This document shows, in pieces, positions 17,321 to 27,647 of a DNA stretch of 64,000 nucleotides. The translations under genes were made by a program, and so were the position numbers. A model generated the notes under the pieces. The model was not told the DNA's origin and searched no databases. It saw only the letters and a list, made by a program, of their open reading frames with translations. The stretch is from Pseudooceanicola algae (GTDB lineage: Bacteria > Pseudomonadota > Alphaproteobacteria > Rhodobacterales > Rhodobacteraceae). The stretch spans positions 2,416,001 to 2,480,000 of the forward strand of contig NZ_CP060436.1 in NCBI RefSeq assembly GCF_003590145.2. The letters are read 5' to 3'. Positions within the stretch are counted from its first letter, which is position 1. Each line of letters starts with the position of its first letter.

Positions 17321-18516
17321 GATTTCGTCAGGCTCCATTGGGTGACCGGCATGGCGGGACGCCAGCCGCTGCGGTTGCCGATGGGCACCGCGCGTTCGAC
17401 CGAAATCCGCACGAGGTCCCCGCCATGCCGGGCCTGCAAGCCAGTCAGCAGCGCCTCGCTTTGCAGGGTCACCGCATTGGCAACCAACCGCCCGCCGGGC
17501 AGCAACGCGCCCCAGGCGACGGCAAAGGTCTCCTCGGAAAGACCCCCACCGATGAAGACCGCATCGGGGGCCTCCAGCCCTTGCAACGCCTCGGGGGCCT
17601 GTCCCGCCACCAGGTGCAGCCCGGGCGTGCCCAGCGACAGGGCGTTCTGCGCCGCCAGCGCGCGGCGGTCGGCGCGGGCTTCGATCCCGATGGCGCAGCT
17701 CCGGGGGGCCGCACGCATCCACTCCACGGCGACCGAGCCCGACCCGCAGCCGATGTCCCACAGCAGCGCCCCCGGCATGGGCATCAGCCGCGCCAGGGTC
17801 AGGGCGCGGACCTCGCGCTTGGTCATGGTGCCGTCGTGGGCGAAGGCTGCATCCGGCAGCCCCGGCACCCGCGTCAATACCAGCGCCTCCGGCCCCGCGA
17901 CACAATCCACGGCAAGGGTGTTGAAAGGCGGCACCGCAGCCTGCCAGCTTTCCGCCAGCCCGTCGCACCGCGCCTCTGACGCGCTGCCCATGTCCGACAG
18001 CACCGTCATCCGCGACGCGCCATAGCCACGCTGATTGAGCAGAGCGGCGATTTCACCCGGCGTGTCGCTTCCCGTGGTCAGGATCAGCAGCCGCGCACCG
18101 GGGGCGAAAAAGGGGACCAGCTGTTCGACGGGGCGTCCATGGGCGGTCAGCGTCTCGGTATCCGCCAGGGACCAGCCCATCCGGGCCGCAGCCAGTTGAA
18201 AGGCCGAGAGCTGAGGGTGGAAACAGATGCCATCGGGGATCGCCCGTGCGATCCGCGCGCCGACCGAAAACCACAGCGGATCGCCGGTTGCCAGCACCAC
18301 CACGCGCTGCCCTTCCAGCGCCTGCAACTGTGCGATCAGCGCATCAAAGGGACTGGGCCAGGCCAGCCGGCGCGCCGCGATCCCTTCGGTCAGCGCATGG
18401 TGACGCGCGCCGCCAAGGATGACCTCGGCGTTTTCGACCAGCGCCCGCACCGCTGGGGCAAGCGAGGCAAGACCTGCCGCCCCGATGCCGACCACGTGCA
18501 GCCAGGGTTCATCCAT
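17317..18516 (-). CDS. cobL: Precorrin-6Y C5,15-methyltransferase (decarboxylating), CbiE-CbiT fusion
   Basis: A 399-residue fusion. Residues about 1-205 are the CbiE methylase (WLHVVGIGAAGLASLAP; VVVLATGDPLWFSVGARI). Residues about 215-399 are CbiT, with the class I SAM motif LLWDIGCGSGSVAVEW near residue 250 and FIGGGLSEETF. CobL methylates C-5 and C-15 and decarboxylates the C-12 acetate side chain to give precorrin-8. The fused form is usual for the aerobic pathway. It overlaps the cobH fusion by 8 bases and cobI by 4. Confidence 0.95.
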   Translation of the reverse strand: MDEPWLHVVGIGAAGLASLAPAVRALVENAEVILGGARHHALTEGIAARRLAWPSPFDALIAQLQALEGQRVVVLATGDPLWFSVGARIARAIPDGICFHPQLSAFQLAAARMGWSLADTETLTAHGRPVEQLVPFFAPGARLLILTTGSDTPGEIAALLNQRGYGASRMTVLSDMGSASEARCDGLAESWQAAVPPFNTLAVDCVAGPEALVLTRVPGLPDAAFAHDGTMTKREVRALTLARLMPMPGALLWDIGCGSGSVAVEWMRAAPRSCAIGIEARADRRALAAQNALSLGTPGLHLVAGQAPEALQGLEAPDAVFIGGGLSEETFAVAWGALLPGGRLVANAVTLQSEALLTGLQARHGGDLVRISVERAVPIGNRSGWRPAMPVTQWSLTKS

Positions 18517-20094
18517 CTGTCAGCCCCGAGGCCAGCGCATTCACCGCCGCCGAGGCCATTGCAGAGCCCCCCCGCCGCCCACGCAGGGTGACGAAATCAC
18601 AGCCCCGGGAATTCGCCGCCAGCTCTGCCTTGCTTTCCGCCGCGCCGACGAAGCCGACCGGAAAGCCGAGGATCAGCGCCGGTTTCGCCGCCCCCCCGTC
18701 CAGTGCCTCCAGCAGGTGGAACAGCGCTGTCGGAGCATTGCCGATGGCCACCACCGCGCCCTCCAGCCGGTCGCGCCAAAGCTCTACCGCCGCGGCAGAG
18801 CGCGTGGTGCCAAGACGGTCCGCGAAGTCCGGTGTGCGGGGATCGTTCAGCGTCACCAGCACGTCATTGCCGGGCAGAAAGCGCCGTATGATCCCGGCCC
18901 CGACCATCTCGCAATCACAGATCACCGGCGCCCCGGCGGCCAGCGCCGCGCGCCCCGCCGTATAGGCAGAAGGGGTAAAGGCCAGCCGGTCGGCGACCTC
19001 GATCATGCCGCAGGCATGGATCACCCGCTCGGCCAGCCGGTCGAGCCCCTCGGGGAACCGGTCCAGACGGGCTTCGCGCCGCACGGTCGCAAAGCTTTGC
19101 GCATAGATCGCGGCGGGGTCTTTCAGATAAGGGCGCATCGGGGCGGTCGTTTTCGTTCGGGGCTTCGGCGCCTTCATGGGAAGCGGTACGGCGGCCAGCA
19201 ACGCGGCTTCGTGACCCAGCCCCAGAATCCAGGCTTCTTCCCGTGCAACCCGGTCCTGTTCCTCGGGGCCAAGCTCCGGGCTGCCGGCAAACAGCGGGGC
19301 GAGCGACCCGGCGGCATCCAGCGCGGCAAAGGCCGCTGCCGAAACCCGGACCTGCGCGCTGTCCAGCACTTCGTCCTCGGCCTGCGCCGCCTGGGCCTGG
19401 CGTTGCAACAAGGAGGGGTAGATCTCGGCCAGGACCACGGGGGCGTCGCCCCTGGCAAGACCGGTATCGAAGGGCCAGATGGCCAGATCACCCGCCAGCG
19501 CGGGATCATTGCGCAGGGCGTGCAAGGCGGGCAGACCCAGGATCACCTGGCTGCCGACAGAGCCCGCGTAGGCCAGTTGCCAGACCGTCTTGGCGCCCTT
19601 CGCCTGACTGTCGGCGATGCGCCTTTCCGGCGGGTGATCGGTGCCATGACGGGCCTTGGCCGTCACCGGTATCTGCGGGAAGTCCCACTCCGACGAGCGT
19701 CCCCAGCAGGGACCGACCCCGTCGTATAACGCGTTGATCCGCGAGGCGACCTCGTAACGGTTGGAGCTGTTGTCTGCCCCGTCCTCGACCGCTTCGGCGA
19801 ACCAGCGGATCAGCGCAAGGCCGCTTGGCGTGCCGCAGATCCGTTCGGCAACGCCTGACGGGTAGCCAAAGGGGAAATCGAAACCGACCAACACCCGCCG
19901 ACCGGCCGCCCGCTCTCGCAGCAATAGCGCCTTCAGCGCCTTGATGGCGTCCGCCCGGGTGCGGTGATATTCAGGCGTCTCCGCTGCACCATCCCGCACG
20001 ACAGCGAACCAGATGGCATCCTTGGACGGCTTGGCCGGGCTCGGCGCCGAGCGTGCGGACCAGTCCACCGCGACATGGGTGTCAAAAAGGCGGG

Positions 20095-20098
<4 letters not shown>
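18509..20098 (-). CDS. cobH: Uncharacterised N-terminal domain fused to precorrin-8X methylmutase (CobH)
   Basis: 529 residues without an internal stop. Residues about 321-529 (from MRPYLKDPAAIY) form a complete CobH of the usual 210-residue size, with ICDCEMVGAGI, AIGNAPTALFHLLE and GFPVGFVGAAESK; CobH moves the C-11 methyl to C-12 to make hydrogenobyrinate. Residues 1-320 are a separate domain starting VAVDWSARSAPSP and containing VGFDFPFGYPSG and EIYPSLL. The DWSA and D-F-P pattern suggests an RNase-H-like DUF429 type fold, stated tentatively. An internal ATG at 19138 could start free CobH, but no strong ribosome site is seen. It overlaps cbiX and cobL. Confidence 0.92.
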
Positions 20099-21294
<1,196 letters not shown>

Positions 21295-21298
21295 CGGA

Positions 21299-21571
21299 TC
21301 AGGCCCCGGCCAGCTCTTCTGCAAGCTCCTCGGGAAGGTCGTCTTCGCTGGCCTCGCTTTCGGCGGCCTCTTGTTCGGGCGCTTCTTCCTTGCGGCGGCC
21401 CTTCAGGGCCTTCAGCGCGGCAATGGCAATGGCGGCGGCGATGGCGGCCGCACCCAGCCAGTGGCTGTGACCCGCAACATCGACAAGATGCCCCGGATGG
21501 GCAGCCGCCGGCAGCGGCAACACCGCAAGGCCGAGCATCGGAAAATAGCGAGAATGGCGAAGATCGGGCAT
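21299..21571 (-). CDS. Small membrane protein heading the cob operon (DUF6732-like)
   Basis: 90 residues. A hydrophobic signal-like N-terminus (LGLAVLPLPAAA) ends at the motif HPGHLVDVAGHSHW, followed by one Ala-rich helix (LGAAAIAAAIAIAALKALKG) and an acidic tail. The His cluster HPGH...GHSH just after the signal could bind a metal in the periplasm. I recall this layout as the DUF6732 family of Rhodobacteraceae. It lies 4 bases before cbiX, so it is the first gene of the operon and may assist cobalt or nickel handling; that role is inference from position. Confidence 0.75.
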   Translation of the reverse strand: MPDLRHSRYFPMLGLAVLPLPAAAHPGHLVDVAGHSHWLGAAAIAAAIAIAALKALKGRRKEEAPEQEAAESEASEDDLPEELAEELAGA

Positions 21572-22014
21572 GATCCGGGTCCTTTCCTGTCAGTCTGACC
21601 CGCCACGCGCGAAAAGCATCAAACCGCCTCGGGCGGGCGGCTTTTCTGACGATGCACCCTCGGGCCCCCGACATGGGTCGGCCCCTGGTGCACTTCTTTC
21701 CGGCCCCGTGACGGGCTCGTCTGCCTCTTTACTAGCGAAGCCGATACCACCATGCAATCCGCCCCTCCGCCGCGCGGCGGTTCCCGGCCCGATCCGACCG
21801 CGCGATCGGGCGTGACTGCCTGCGCGCTGCGCATCCGTCCCGTCGCAGGCCACGAGGGGCTGTGCACCCACGCACCCAACCTGCGCGATGAATGGGATTG
21901 GACTGCATCGACGCAGGGACTAGGTTCCGGATTAACAGATGACCCTTGCCCGGACTTCAGGCACTGTCCGGCAATAGGGGCCTTCGCAACCGCTTCACCC
22001 CGAAAGGACAGGAC
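21572..22014. other. 443-bp divergent intergenic region between cob operon and hydroquinone reductase
   Basis: No gene or tRNA is visible. It must hold the promoters of the minus-strand cob operon and the plus-strand reductase. I looked for a cobalamin riboswitch on the minus strand and saw no B12-box. Short palindromes exist (CCGCCGCGCGGCGG near 21766-21779), without an assignable role. Confidence 0.5.
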
Positions 22015-23010
22015 ATGGGACTGCTCGTAGACGGCACATGGACCGACCGCTGGTACGACACGAAAAGCTCGGGCGGGGCCTTCGTCCGCCAGACCTCGCA
22101 ATTCCGCAACTGGGTCACGGCCGATGGCAGCGCCGGCCCCTCGGGCGATCCCGGCTTCAAGGCCGAGGCGGGGCGCTATCACCTCTATGTCTCCTACGCC
22201 TGCCCCTGGGCCCACCGGGCGCTGATATTCCGCAGCCTCAAGGGGCTTGAGGGGCTGATCGGGGTTTCGGTCGTCCACCCCGAGATGCTGGGCGAGGGCT
22301 GGACCTTTGACAGCGATTTCGACGGCGCAACCGGCGACACGCTGCTCGGCCATGCCTTTATGCGCGATGTCTATCTGGCCGCCGATCCGGGTGCCACGAC
22401 CCGCGTGACGGTGCCGGTTCTCTGGGACAGGCAGGCCGGCACCATCGTTTCCAACGAAAGCGCCGAGATCATCCGGATGTTCAACTCTGCCTTTGACGGG
22501 CTGACCGGAAACAGCCTTGATTTCTGGCCCGAAGCCCAGCGCGCCGAGATCGAAACGCTGAACGAGCGGATCTACGACACGATCAACAATGGCGTCTACA
22601 AGGCCGGCTTTGCCACCACGCAAAAGGCCTATGACGCCGCCGTGCGGCCGCTGTTCGACAGCCTCGACTGGGTTGAGGGGATCCTGACCGAAAACCGCTA
22701 CCTGACCGGGGACCAGATCACCGAGGCCGACTGGCGGCTGTTCACCACGCTGATCCGTTTCGACAAGGTCTATCACACGCATTTCAAATGCAACCTGAGG
22801 CGGATCGTGGATTACCCGAACCTCCAAGGCTACCTGCGCGAGCTATATCAATGGCCGGGCGTCGCCGGGACGGTCAATTTCGACCATATCTGCCGCCATT
22901 ATTACTATAGCCACGACACGATCAATCCGCATCGGATCGTGCCGATCACCCCGGATCTGGACCTTGCCGCGCCGCATGGGCGCGATCGCCTGTCCGACAA
23001 CCGGGGCTAA
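22015..23010 (+). CDS. Glutathionyl-hydroquinone reductase (YqjG/Xi-class GST)
   Basis: 331 residues from ATG 22015, preceded by AAAGGACAGG; the open frame upstream is not conserved-looking. The catalytic cysteine is in YACPWAHRALI (about residue 60), the signature of Xi-class glutathione transferases that reduce glutathionyl-hydroquinones. The C-terminal all-helical GST domain shows YLTGDQITEADWRLFTTLIRFD and the aromatic YHTHFKCNL. It acts in the cytosol, likely in detoxification of quinones formed from aromatic compounds. It is monocistronic; a functional tie to the aromatic operon at 5-13 kb is possible but unproven. Confidence 0.92.
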   Translation: MGLLVDGTWTDRWYDTKSSGGAFVRQTSQFRNWVTADGSAGPSGDPGFKAEAGRYHLYVSYACPWAHRALIFRSLKGLEGLIGVSVVHPEMLGEGWTFDSDFDGATGDTLLGHAFMRDVYLAADPGATTRVTVPVLWDRQAGTIVSNESAEIIRMFNSAFDGLTGNSLDFWPEAQRAEIETLNERIYDTINNGVYKAGFATTQKAYDAAVRPLFDSLDWVEGILTENRYLTGDQITEADWRLFTTLIRFDKVYHTHFKCNLRRIVDYPNLQGYLRELYQWPGVAGTVNFDHICRHYYYSHDTINPHRIVPITPDLDLAAPHGRDRLSDNRG

Positions 23011-23098
23011 CGTCGGCCCGACGCCGGAGGGCATGAAACCTGCATGGGACGGGGGAAGCAACTCCCTCCTCCCATCCTGTGCTCGGTATTGGGCCAGG

Positions 23099-23776
23099 CT
23101 ATCCCTTGCCGCCCCGGATCTGCTCGCGTGCCTCGGCGCCAAAGTGATCCGCCATGGCGGCAATGTCGGAGGGCGGCGAGGTCGAATTCATCAGCGCGCA
23201 GGCATTGGTCGCATGCTGGAAGATCGAGCCATCCGAAAAGAAACTGGTGTTGGTGACGAAGATGACCTTGGTCGCGGGCTGGCGGTAATTGGCGAAATCC
23301 GCAATCGCCAGCGCCGAGCCCTGATCCAGAACGAGGTCCAGCACGATCACGTCGTACTCCTCGTTCCGCAGGCATTCGATGGCCGCATCCTGCCCGTGGA
23401 CCAACCGGGCCATGCTGCCGTTGCGATCGAAATGGCGCTTCCAGATCCAGCCAAGCTGGGTTTCGCTTTCCACGATCAGGACCCGCATCGGGTCAGGCCG
23501 GGCCGCAAGAGCGCCGCTTTCATCGATCAGTTTGGCGGTCTGCAGGCCGGGCACGGGCCCCTGCAACGCCGGACCCAAAGCGGGCAGCCCCCCCGGCACG
23601 GAAACGCCGCCGTCGCCCGCCACGTTTTCGGTCCCGCCAGCACGCGCAGCCTGATCGTCATTGCCCTTGCCGCAGTCAGTCCCCGATGCCTCGTCTCCGC
23701 CCTTGCCCGGCAGGGACGACCCCAGACCTTCCGGCGCCAGGTGGTCGGGGATCGAGCGTTTACGGTAACCGATCAA
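23099..23776 (-). CDS. Stand-alone receiver-domain protein with low-complexity N-terminus
   Basis: 225 residues if the TTG at 23776 is used, which has a strong AGGAAGAGGAG site 7 bases upstream. The receiver domain occupies about residues 97-225: MRVLIVESE, phospho-acceptor Asp in VIVLDLVLDQGSAL, and VIFVTNTSFFSDG. The usual receiver lysine before the last helix is not visible (NACALMNSTSPPS), so signalling may be atypical. No output domain follows. The N-terminal 96 residues are Gly/Pro-rich and could be a spacer or mostly untranslated, since ATG 23488 would give a 129-residue receiver alone. No histidine kinase gene is adjacent. Confidence 0.75.
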   Translation of the reverse strand: MIGYRKRSIPDHLAPEGLGSSLPGKGGDEASGTDCGKGNDDQAARAGGTENVAGDGGVSVPGGLPALGPALQGPVPGLQTAKLIDESGALAARPDPMRVLIVESETQLGWIWKRHFDRNGSMARLVHGQDAAIECLRNEEYDVIVLDLVLDQGSALAIADFANYRQPATKVIFVTNTSFFSDGSIFQHATNACALMNSTSPPSDIAAMADHFGAEAREQIRGGKG

Positions 23777-23874
23777 CGGGCGCTCCTCTTCCTTTCACAC
23801 GCGGCTTTTGCGTGCCTCGCAATTACGGACTTGGGGTTACGGTTTGTTAAGTTACTATCCCGCCGAATGGCTAA

Positions 23875-23922
23875 CAAACTCTTAACAATGCCGCGCGCGA
23901 AGCCCCCGGCGTTAAGAGTTTG
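23875..23922. promoter_or_regulatory. Perfect 12-bp inverted repeat upstream of the DUF1636-cobC-cobD operon
   Basis: CAAACTCTTAAC (23875-23886) and GTTAAGAGTTTG (23911-23922) are exact reverse complements around a 24-base GC-rich loop. The repeat lies 67 bases before the DUF1636 start and 99 bases before the divergent receiver gene start. It is either a two-site operator or an RNA hairpin; no T-run follows. Confidence 0.5.
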
Positions 23923-23988
23923 ATTTTCTGCTATTTCTGTTAGAAACAGCGCCGAATGCCCGTCACCGGGCTACTACCGGAGAGCTGC

Positions 23989-24384
23989 ATGACGACCTGG
24001 ATCACCATCTGCGACACCTGCAAGACCGAAGGATGGGATGCCGAAACCGCGCAGGCCACGGACGGCGAATCGCTGGCCGATCTGCTGGAACCGCTGGCCT
24101 CGGCGCGCGGGGTCCGCACCCGGCGCGTCTCCTGCCTGATGGGCTGCAACCAGGGCTGCAACGTGGCGATTCAGGGAGCCGGGAAACTGTGCTACACGCT
24201 TGGGCGGTTCCTGCCTGAACCCGAAGCCGCCGAGGCCATCGCCGACTACGCCCTGCTGCACCAGCAAAGCGCCAGCGGGCAGGTCCCCTACCGCGACTGG
24301 CCGCAGGGGGTCAAAGGCCATTTCGTCACCCGCCATCCGCCGCTGCCCGACGCCGAAGCCAATGCCGAAGCCGACAAGACATGA
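23989..24384 (+). CDS. DUF1636-family Cys-motif protein in cobalamin operon
   Basis: 131 residues from ATG 23989 with GGAGAG six bases upstream. Cysteines appear as CDTCK near the N-terminus and as SCLMGCNQGC in the middle, a thin ferredoxin-like 2Fe-2S or metal-binding pattern of the DUF1636 family, which is repeatedly found in B12 gene clusters. It overlaps cobC as ATGA, so it is translated with cobC and cobD. A role in cobalt delivery or redox has been suggested by context only. A second member lies at 33146-33469. Confidence 0.82.
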   Translation: MTTWITICDTCKTEGWDAETAQATDGESLADLLEPLASARGVRTRRVSCLMGCNQGCNVAIQGAGKLCYTLGRFLPEPEAAEAIADYALLHQQSASGQVPYRDWPQGVKGHFVTRHPPLPDAEANAEADKT

Positions 24385-25343
24385 CCTCTCGACCCAAGGC
24401 CGACGGCCCGCGCGATCACGGCGGCAATCTGGACGCGGCCATTGCCCGGTTCGGCGGGGCGCGCGAAGACTGGCTCGACCTGTCCACGGGCATCAATCCA
24501 GTGCCCTACCCGCTGCCCGATTTCCCCGCTGGCAGCTGGACAGCCCTGCCCGATCACACCGCGCAAGATGCCCTGCTAAAGGCCGCCCGCCGCTTCTGGT
24601 CCCTCCCCTCCGAGGCCGCGATCCTCGCCGTCCCCGGCGCCTCTGCCGCCATCGCGCATCTGCCGCTTCTGGCCCCTTCCGGCACGGTCCACATCCCTGC
24701 GCCCACCTATAACGAGCACGCCGCCAGCTTTGCGCGCTGCGGCTGGCAGATCAGTGCGCAGGACAGGCCCGACGCCACCGCCCGCGTCCTTGTGCACCCC
24801 AACAACCCCACCGGCGCCTTTCACGATCTGCCCGGCGCCGGCCCGCTGACCGTGATCGACGAGAGCTTCTGCGACATCGCGCCGGATCGCTCCCTTGTCG
24901 ACCATGCGACCCACCCCAACACCTTGATCCTGAAAAGCTTTGGCAAGTTCTGGGGCCTCGCGGGTCTGCGCCTCGGCTTCGTCATCGCCGCTCCCGACAT
25001 GATCGCCCGGCTGGCCGACATGCTCGGGCCATGGCCCGTTTCCGGCCCGGCGCTGGAGGTCGGTCGCCGCGCCCTGTCGGACCCCGACTGGGCCGAAGCA
25101 ACACGCGCGCGCCTGACGCGGGACGCCGCCCGAATGGACGCGATCCTGGCCGCCGCCGGTGCCACGATCCACGGCGGTACACCGCTGTTTCGCCTATACG
25201 ATTGCGACGATCCCGAAGCCCTGCAAACCCATCTGGCAAGCCATTGGATCTGGAGCCGCACCTTCCCCTATTCCGGCCGCTGGATCCGTCTTGGCCTGCC
25301 GCCCGAACCCGGTTTCGCCCGCCTTGAACAGGCCATGGCATGA
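24381..25343 (+). CDS. cobC: L-threonine-O-3-phosphate decarboxylase
   Basis: 320 residues; fold-type I PLP enzyme in the CobC nomenclature of the aerobic pathway (CobD of Salmonella). It makes (R)-1-amino-2-propanol O-phosphate, the linker of the nucleotide loop. Visible features are HGGNLDAAIARFGG, LSTGINPVPYPLP, the substrate-binding HPNNPTGAF and the PLP lysine in LILKSFGKFWGLAGLRLG. The start overlaps DUF1636 and the stop overlaps cobD, both as ATGA. Short for the family at the N-terminus but complete. Confidence 0.94.
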   Translation: MTSRPKADGPRDHGGNLDAAIARFGGAREDWLDLSTGINPVPYPLPDFPAGSWTALPDHTAQDALLKAARRFWSLPSEAAILAVPGASAAIAHLPLLAPSGTVHIPAPTYNEHAASFARCGWQISAQDRPDATARVLVHPNNPTGAFHDLPGAGPLTVIDESFCDIAPDRSLVDHATHPNTLILKSFGKFWGLAGLRLGFVIAAPDMIARLADMLGPWPVSGPALEVGRRALSDPDWAEATRARLTRDAARMDAILAAAGATIHGGTPLFRLYDCDDPEALQTHLASHWIWSRTFPYSGRWIRLGLPPEPGFARLEQAMA

Positions 25344-26260
25344 GCACCCCGCTTATCCTGTTCTGCGCCCTGCTGCTCGACGCCCTGCTGGGGGAACCCG
25401 CCTGGGCCTGGGCGCGCTGGCCGCATCCGGCCGTGCTGATGGGCCGGTTGATCGGCTGGGCCGACACCCGGTTCAACCAAGGCGGCCTGCGCCGCCTCAA
25501 GGGGGTGCTGCTGGTTTTTGCGCTGATCGTCACGGGATGGCTTGCGGGCGGCCTGATCGCCGCTTTCGGCTGGCTGCCGCAGCTTGTCGTCGCCGCGATC
25601 CTGCTGGCGCAGAAATCGCTGATCGACCATGTCCGCGCCGTGGCCGACGGGCTGCGCATGTCCCTGCCGCAGGGCCGGCGTGCCGTCGCCCGGATCGTCG
25701 GTCGCGACACCAAAGGGATCGAGGTCCCTGCCGTCGCCCGTGCCGCCATCGAAAGTGCCGCCGAAAATGCCTCGGACGGAGTCGTGGCCCCGGCCTTCTG
25801 GTTCCTGATCGGCGGGCTACCGGCCATGCTGATCTACAAGCTGATCAATACCGCCGACAGCATGATCGGCCACCGCACCCCCCGCCATGCGCAGTTCGGC
25901 TGGGCAGCCGCCCGCATGGACGATCTGCTTAACCTTTTGCCCGCGCGACTCACCGCCCTGCTTCTGGCGCTTCTTTCGGGATGTCTGAACAATTGGCCAC
26001 AGATTGCACAGGACGCGCGCCTTCACCGCTCTCCCAACGCCGGCTGGCCCGAAGCGGCGATGGCCCGCGCGCTTCACGTCGCGCTGTCGGGTCCCCGCGC
26101 CTATCACGGCGAAATGCAGCCGCTTGCCTGGATCCACCCCAAGGGCAGCCGCAGCCCCGGCCCCGCCGAAATCGACTCCGCCTGCGCCCGGCTCTGGCAG
26201 CTTTGGGCGGCGCTTCTGGCGCTCTGCCTCCTGCTCTGGCTGATCGGCGCAATCCTGTAG
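25340..26260 (+). CDS. cobD: Adenosylcobinamide-phosphate synthase (CbiB type)
   Basis: 306 residues with about five membrane helices. CobD/CbiB joins the aminopropanol phosphate made by CobC to adenosylcobyric acid at the inner membrane. Family motifs seen are LGEPAWAWARWPHPAVLMGRL at the start, ARAAIESAAENASDGVVAP in the middle and NTADSMIGHRTPRH, followed by AMARALHVALSGPRAYHG. It is the last gene of the three-gene operon, 80 bases before the lytic transglycosylase. Confidence 0.95.
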   Translation: MSTPLILFCALLLDALLGEPAWAWARWPHPAVLMGRLIGWADTRFNQGGLRRLKGVLLVFALIVTGWLAGGLIAAFGWLPQLVVAAILLAQKSLIDHVRAVADGLRMSLPQGRRAVARIVGRDTKGIEVPAVARAAIESAAENASDGVVAPAFWFLIGGLPAMLIYKLINTADSMIGHRTPRHAQFGWAAARMDDLLNLLPARLTALLLALLSGCLNNWPQIAQDARLHRSPNAGWPEAAMARALHVALSGPRAYHGEMQPLAWIHPKGSRSPGPAEIDSACARLWQLWAALLALCLLLWLIGAIL

Positions 26261-26340
26261 TTTGCCGGATCGTTCCGGCCTGCTACCTTCGTGCCAACCA
26301 TGCAATCGGCACCCAGCCCTTGCCCACCGGAGGACCACCC

Positions 26341-27516
26341 ATGACCATCCGCAGCCTGATCGCCAGCCTCGCGCTGGCGCTTCCCGCCCCGGCGCTTGCG
26401 CAAAGCTGCGGTGGCAGCTTTTCCGGCTTCATCCAGGGCCTTGCCAGTGAAGCAATGCAACGCGGCCATGCCCAGGCGACGGTGCAAAGCTTCTTCGCCG
26501 GTGTCGCGCAAGACCCCAAGGTGCTCGAAGCGGACCGGCGCCAGGGTGTCTTTCAGCTGGATTTCACCAGCTTCGCCCGGCGCCTGATCTCGCAGAACCG
26601 GATCGAGACGGGGCAAGCCAAGGCCCGACAATATGCCTCTGTCTTCGACACGATCGAGCGCAGCTACGGCGTGCCACGCGGCATCCTTCTGGCCTTCTGG
26701 GCCTTTGAAACAGATTACGGTGGCTTCCAGGGCGATTTCAACACGCTGAACGCGCTGGTCACCCTGTCGCACGATTGCCGGCGCCCGGAATTGTTCCGGC
26801 CTCAGGTATTCGCGGCGCTGGAGCTCTACGAAAAGGGCGACTTTTCCCCCGGCGGCACCACCGGCGCCTGGGCGGGCGAAATCGGCATGGTACAGATGCT
26901 ACCGGGCGACATCTTGGAAAACGGGGTAGATGGCGACGGCGACGGCCATGTGCGGCTGAAAACCTCGCCCCCGGATGCGCTGATGTCAGGCGCAAAGATG
27001 CTGCGCGGCCTCGGCTGGCAGCCCAATCAACCCTGGCTGCAGGAAATCCGCCTGCCCGCGCAGATGGACTGGGCGCAAACCGGCCTGACCACGACCAAAG
27101 GCGCCAGCGACTGGCAACGCCTTGGTGTCACGCCCCGGTCAGGCCAATGGCAGGCCAGCAACCTGCCCGGTTCGATCATCCTGCCGCAGGGCCGCAACGG
27201 ACCGGCCTTCCTTGCCTATCCGAATTTCTCGACCCTCTTCGAATGGAACCAAAGCTTCACCTATGTACTGACCGCCGCCTATTTCGCGACCCGGTTCTCC
27301 GGCGCACCCGTGTTCGATGCTGGCAACCCGGCACCCGGGCTGTCGGGGCAGGACATGCTGTCCCTCCAACGCAAACTGGTCGCCATGGGCTACGACGTCG
27401 GCGCGGTCGACGGGATCCTTGGCGAAAAGACCCGGGAAAGCGTGCAATCCGTCCAACAGCGCCTCGGCCTTCCCGCAGATGCCTGGCCGACGCAGGACCT
27501 TCTGAACAGGCTCTAG
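26341..27516 (+). CDS. Lytic murein transglycosylase (MltB-like) with peptidoglycan-binding domain
   Basis: 391 residues from ATG 26341 (GGAGGA upstream). A signal peptide (LIASLALALPAPALAQ) sends it to the periplasm. The SLT_2/MltB domain covers about residues 25-325, with the catalytic Glu123 in WAFETDYGG and the motif GEIGMVQMLPGDIL. A C-terminal peptidoglycan_1 binding domain (about 335-391; QRKLVAMGYDVGAVDGILGE) anchors it to the wall. It cleaves glycan strands to 1,6-anhydromuropeptides during growth or division. No lipobox is seen, so it is soluble rather than a lipoprotein as in E. coli MltB. Confidence 0.93.
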   Translation: MTIRSLIASLALALPAPALAQSCGGSFSGFIQGLASEAMQRGHAQATVQSFFAGVAQDPKVLEADRRQGVFQLDFTSFARRLISQNRIETGQAKARQYASVFDTIERSYGVPRGILLAFWAFETDYGGFQGDFNTLNALVTLSHDCRRPELFRPQVFAALELYEKGDFSPGGTTGAWAGEIGMVQMLPGDILENGVDGDGDGHVRLKTSPPDALMSGAKMLRGLGWQPNQPWLQEIRLPAQMDWAQTGLTTTKGASDWQRLGVTPRSGQWQASNLPGSIILPQGRNGPAFLAYPNFSTLFEWNQSFTYVLTAAYFATRFSGAPVFDAGNPAPGLSGQDMLSLQRKLVAMGYDVGAVDGILGEKTRESVQSVQQRLGLPADAWPTQDLLNRL

Positions 27517-27572
27517 GGGAAACAACCCGTCCCGCCTCCGCAGAAAACAGCGAACCAAAACGCGCTCTTTAT

Positions 27573-27647
27573 CATCTGGCCGAAAATACTTCGGGGGAGG
27601 CGTCAAAGCGCGCAGCGCTTTGGCGGTGGGGGCGGAGCCCCCCTGAT
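27573..27647. repeat. Dispersed hairpin element, copy B
   Basis: Starts CATCTGGCCGAAAATACTT, then CGGGGG, an internal palindrome AAAGCGCGCAGCGCTTT, and GGGGGC-GGA-GCCCCCC ending in TGATCA at the smc stop codon. The first 19 bases (from 27572) are identical to copy D in the opposite orientation. It fills the gap between convergent transglycosylase and smc and may act as a bidirectional terminator. Confidence 0.65.

Noticed and set aside
21572..22014. A cobalamin riboswitch upstream of the minus-strand cob operon
   Set aside because: No B12-box or conserved core is visible on the minus strand; only the copy at 31330-31523 is convincing.
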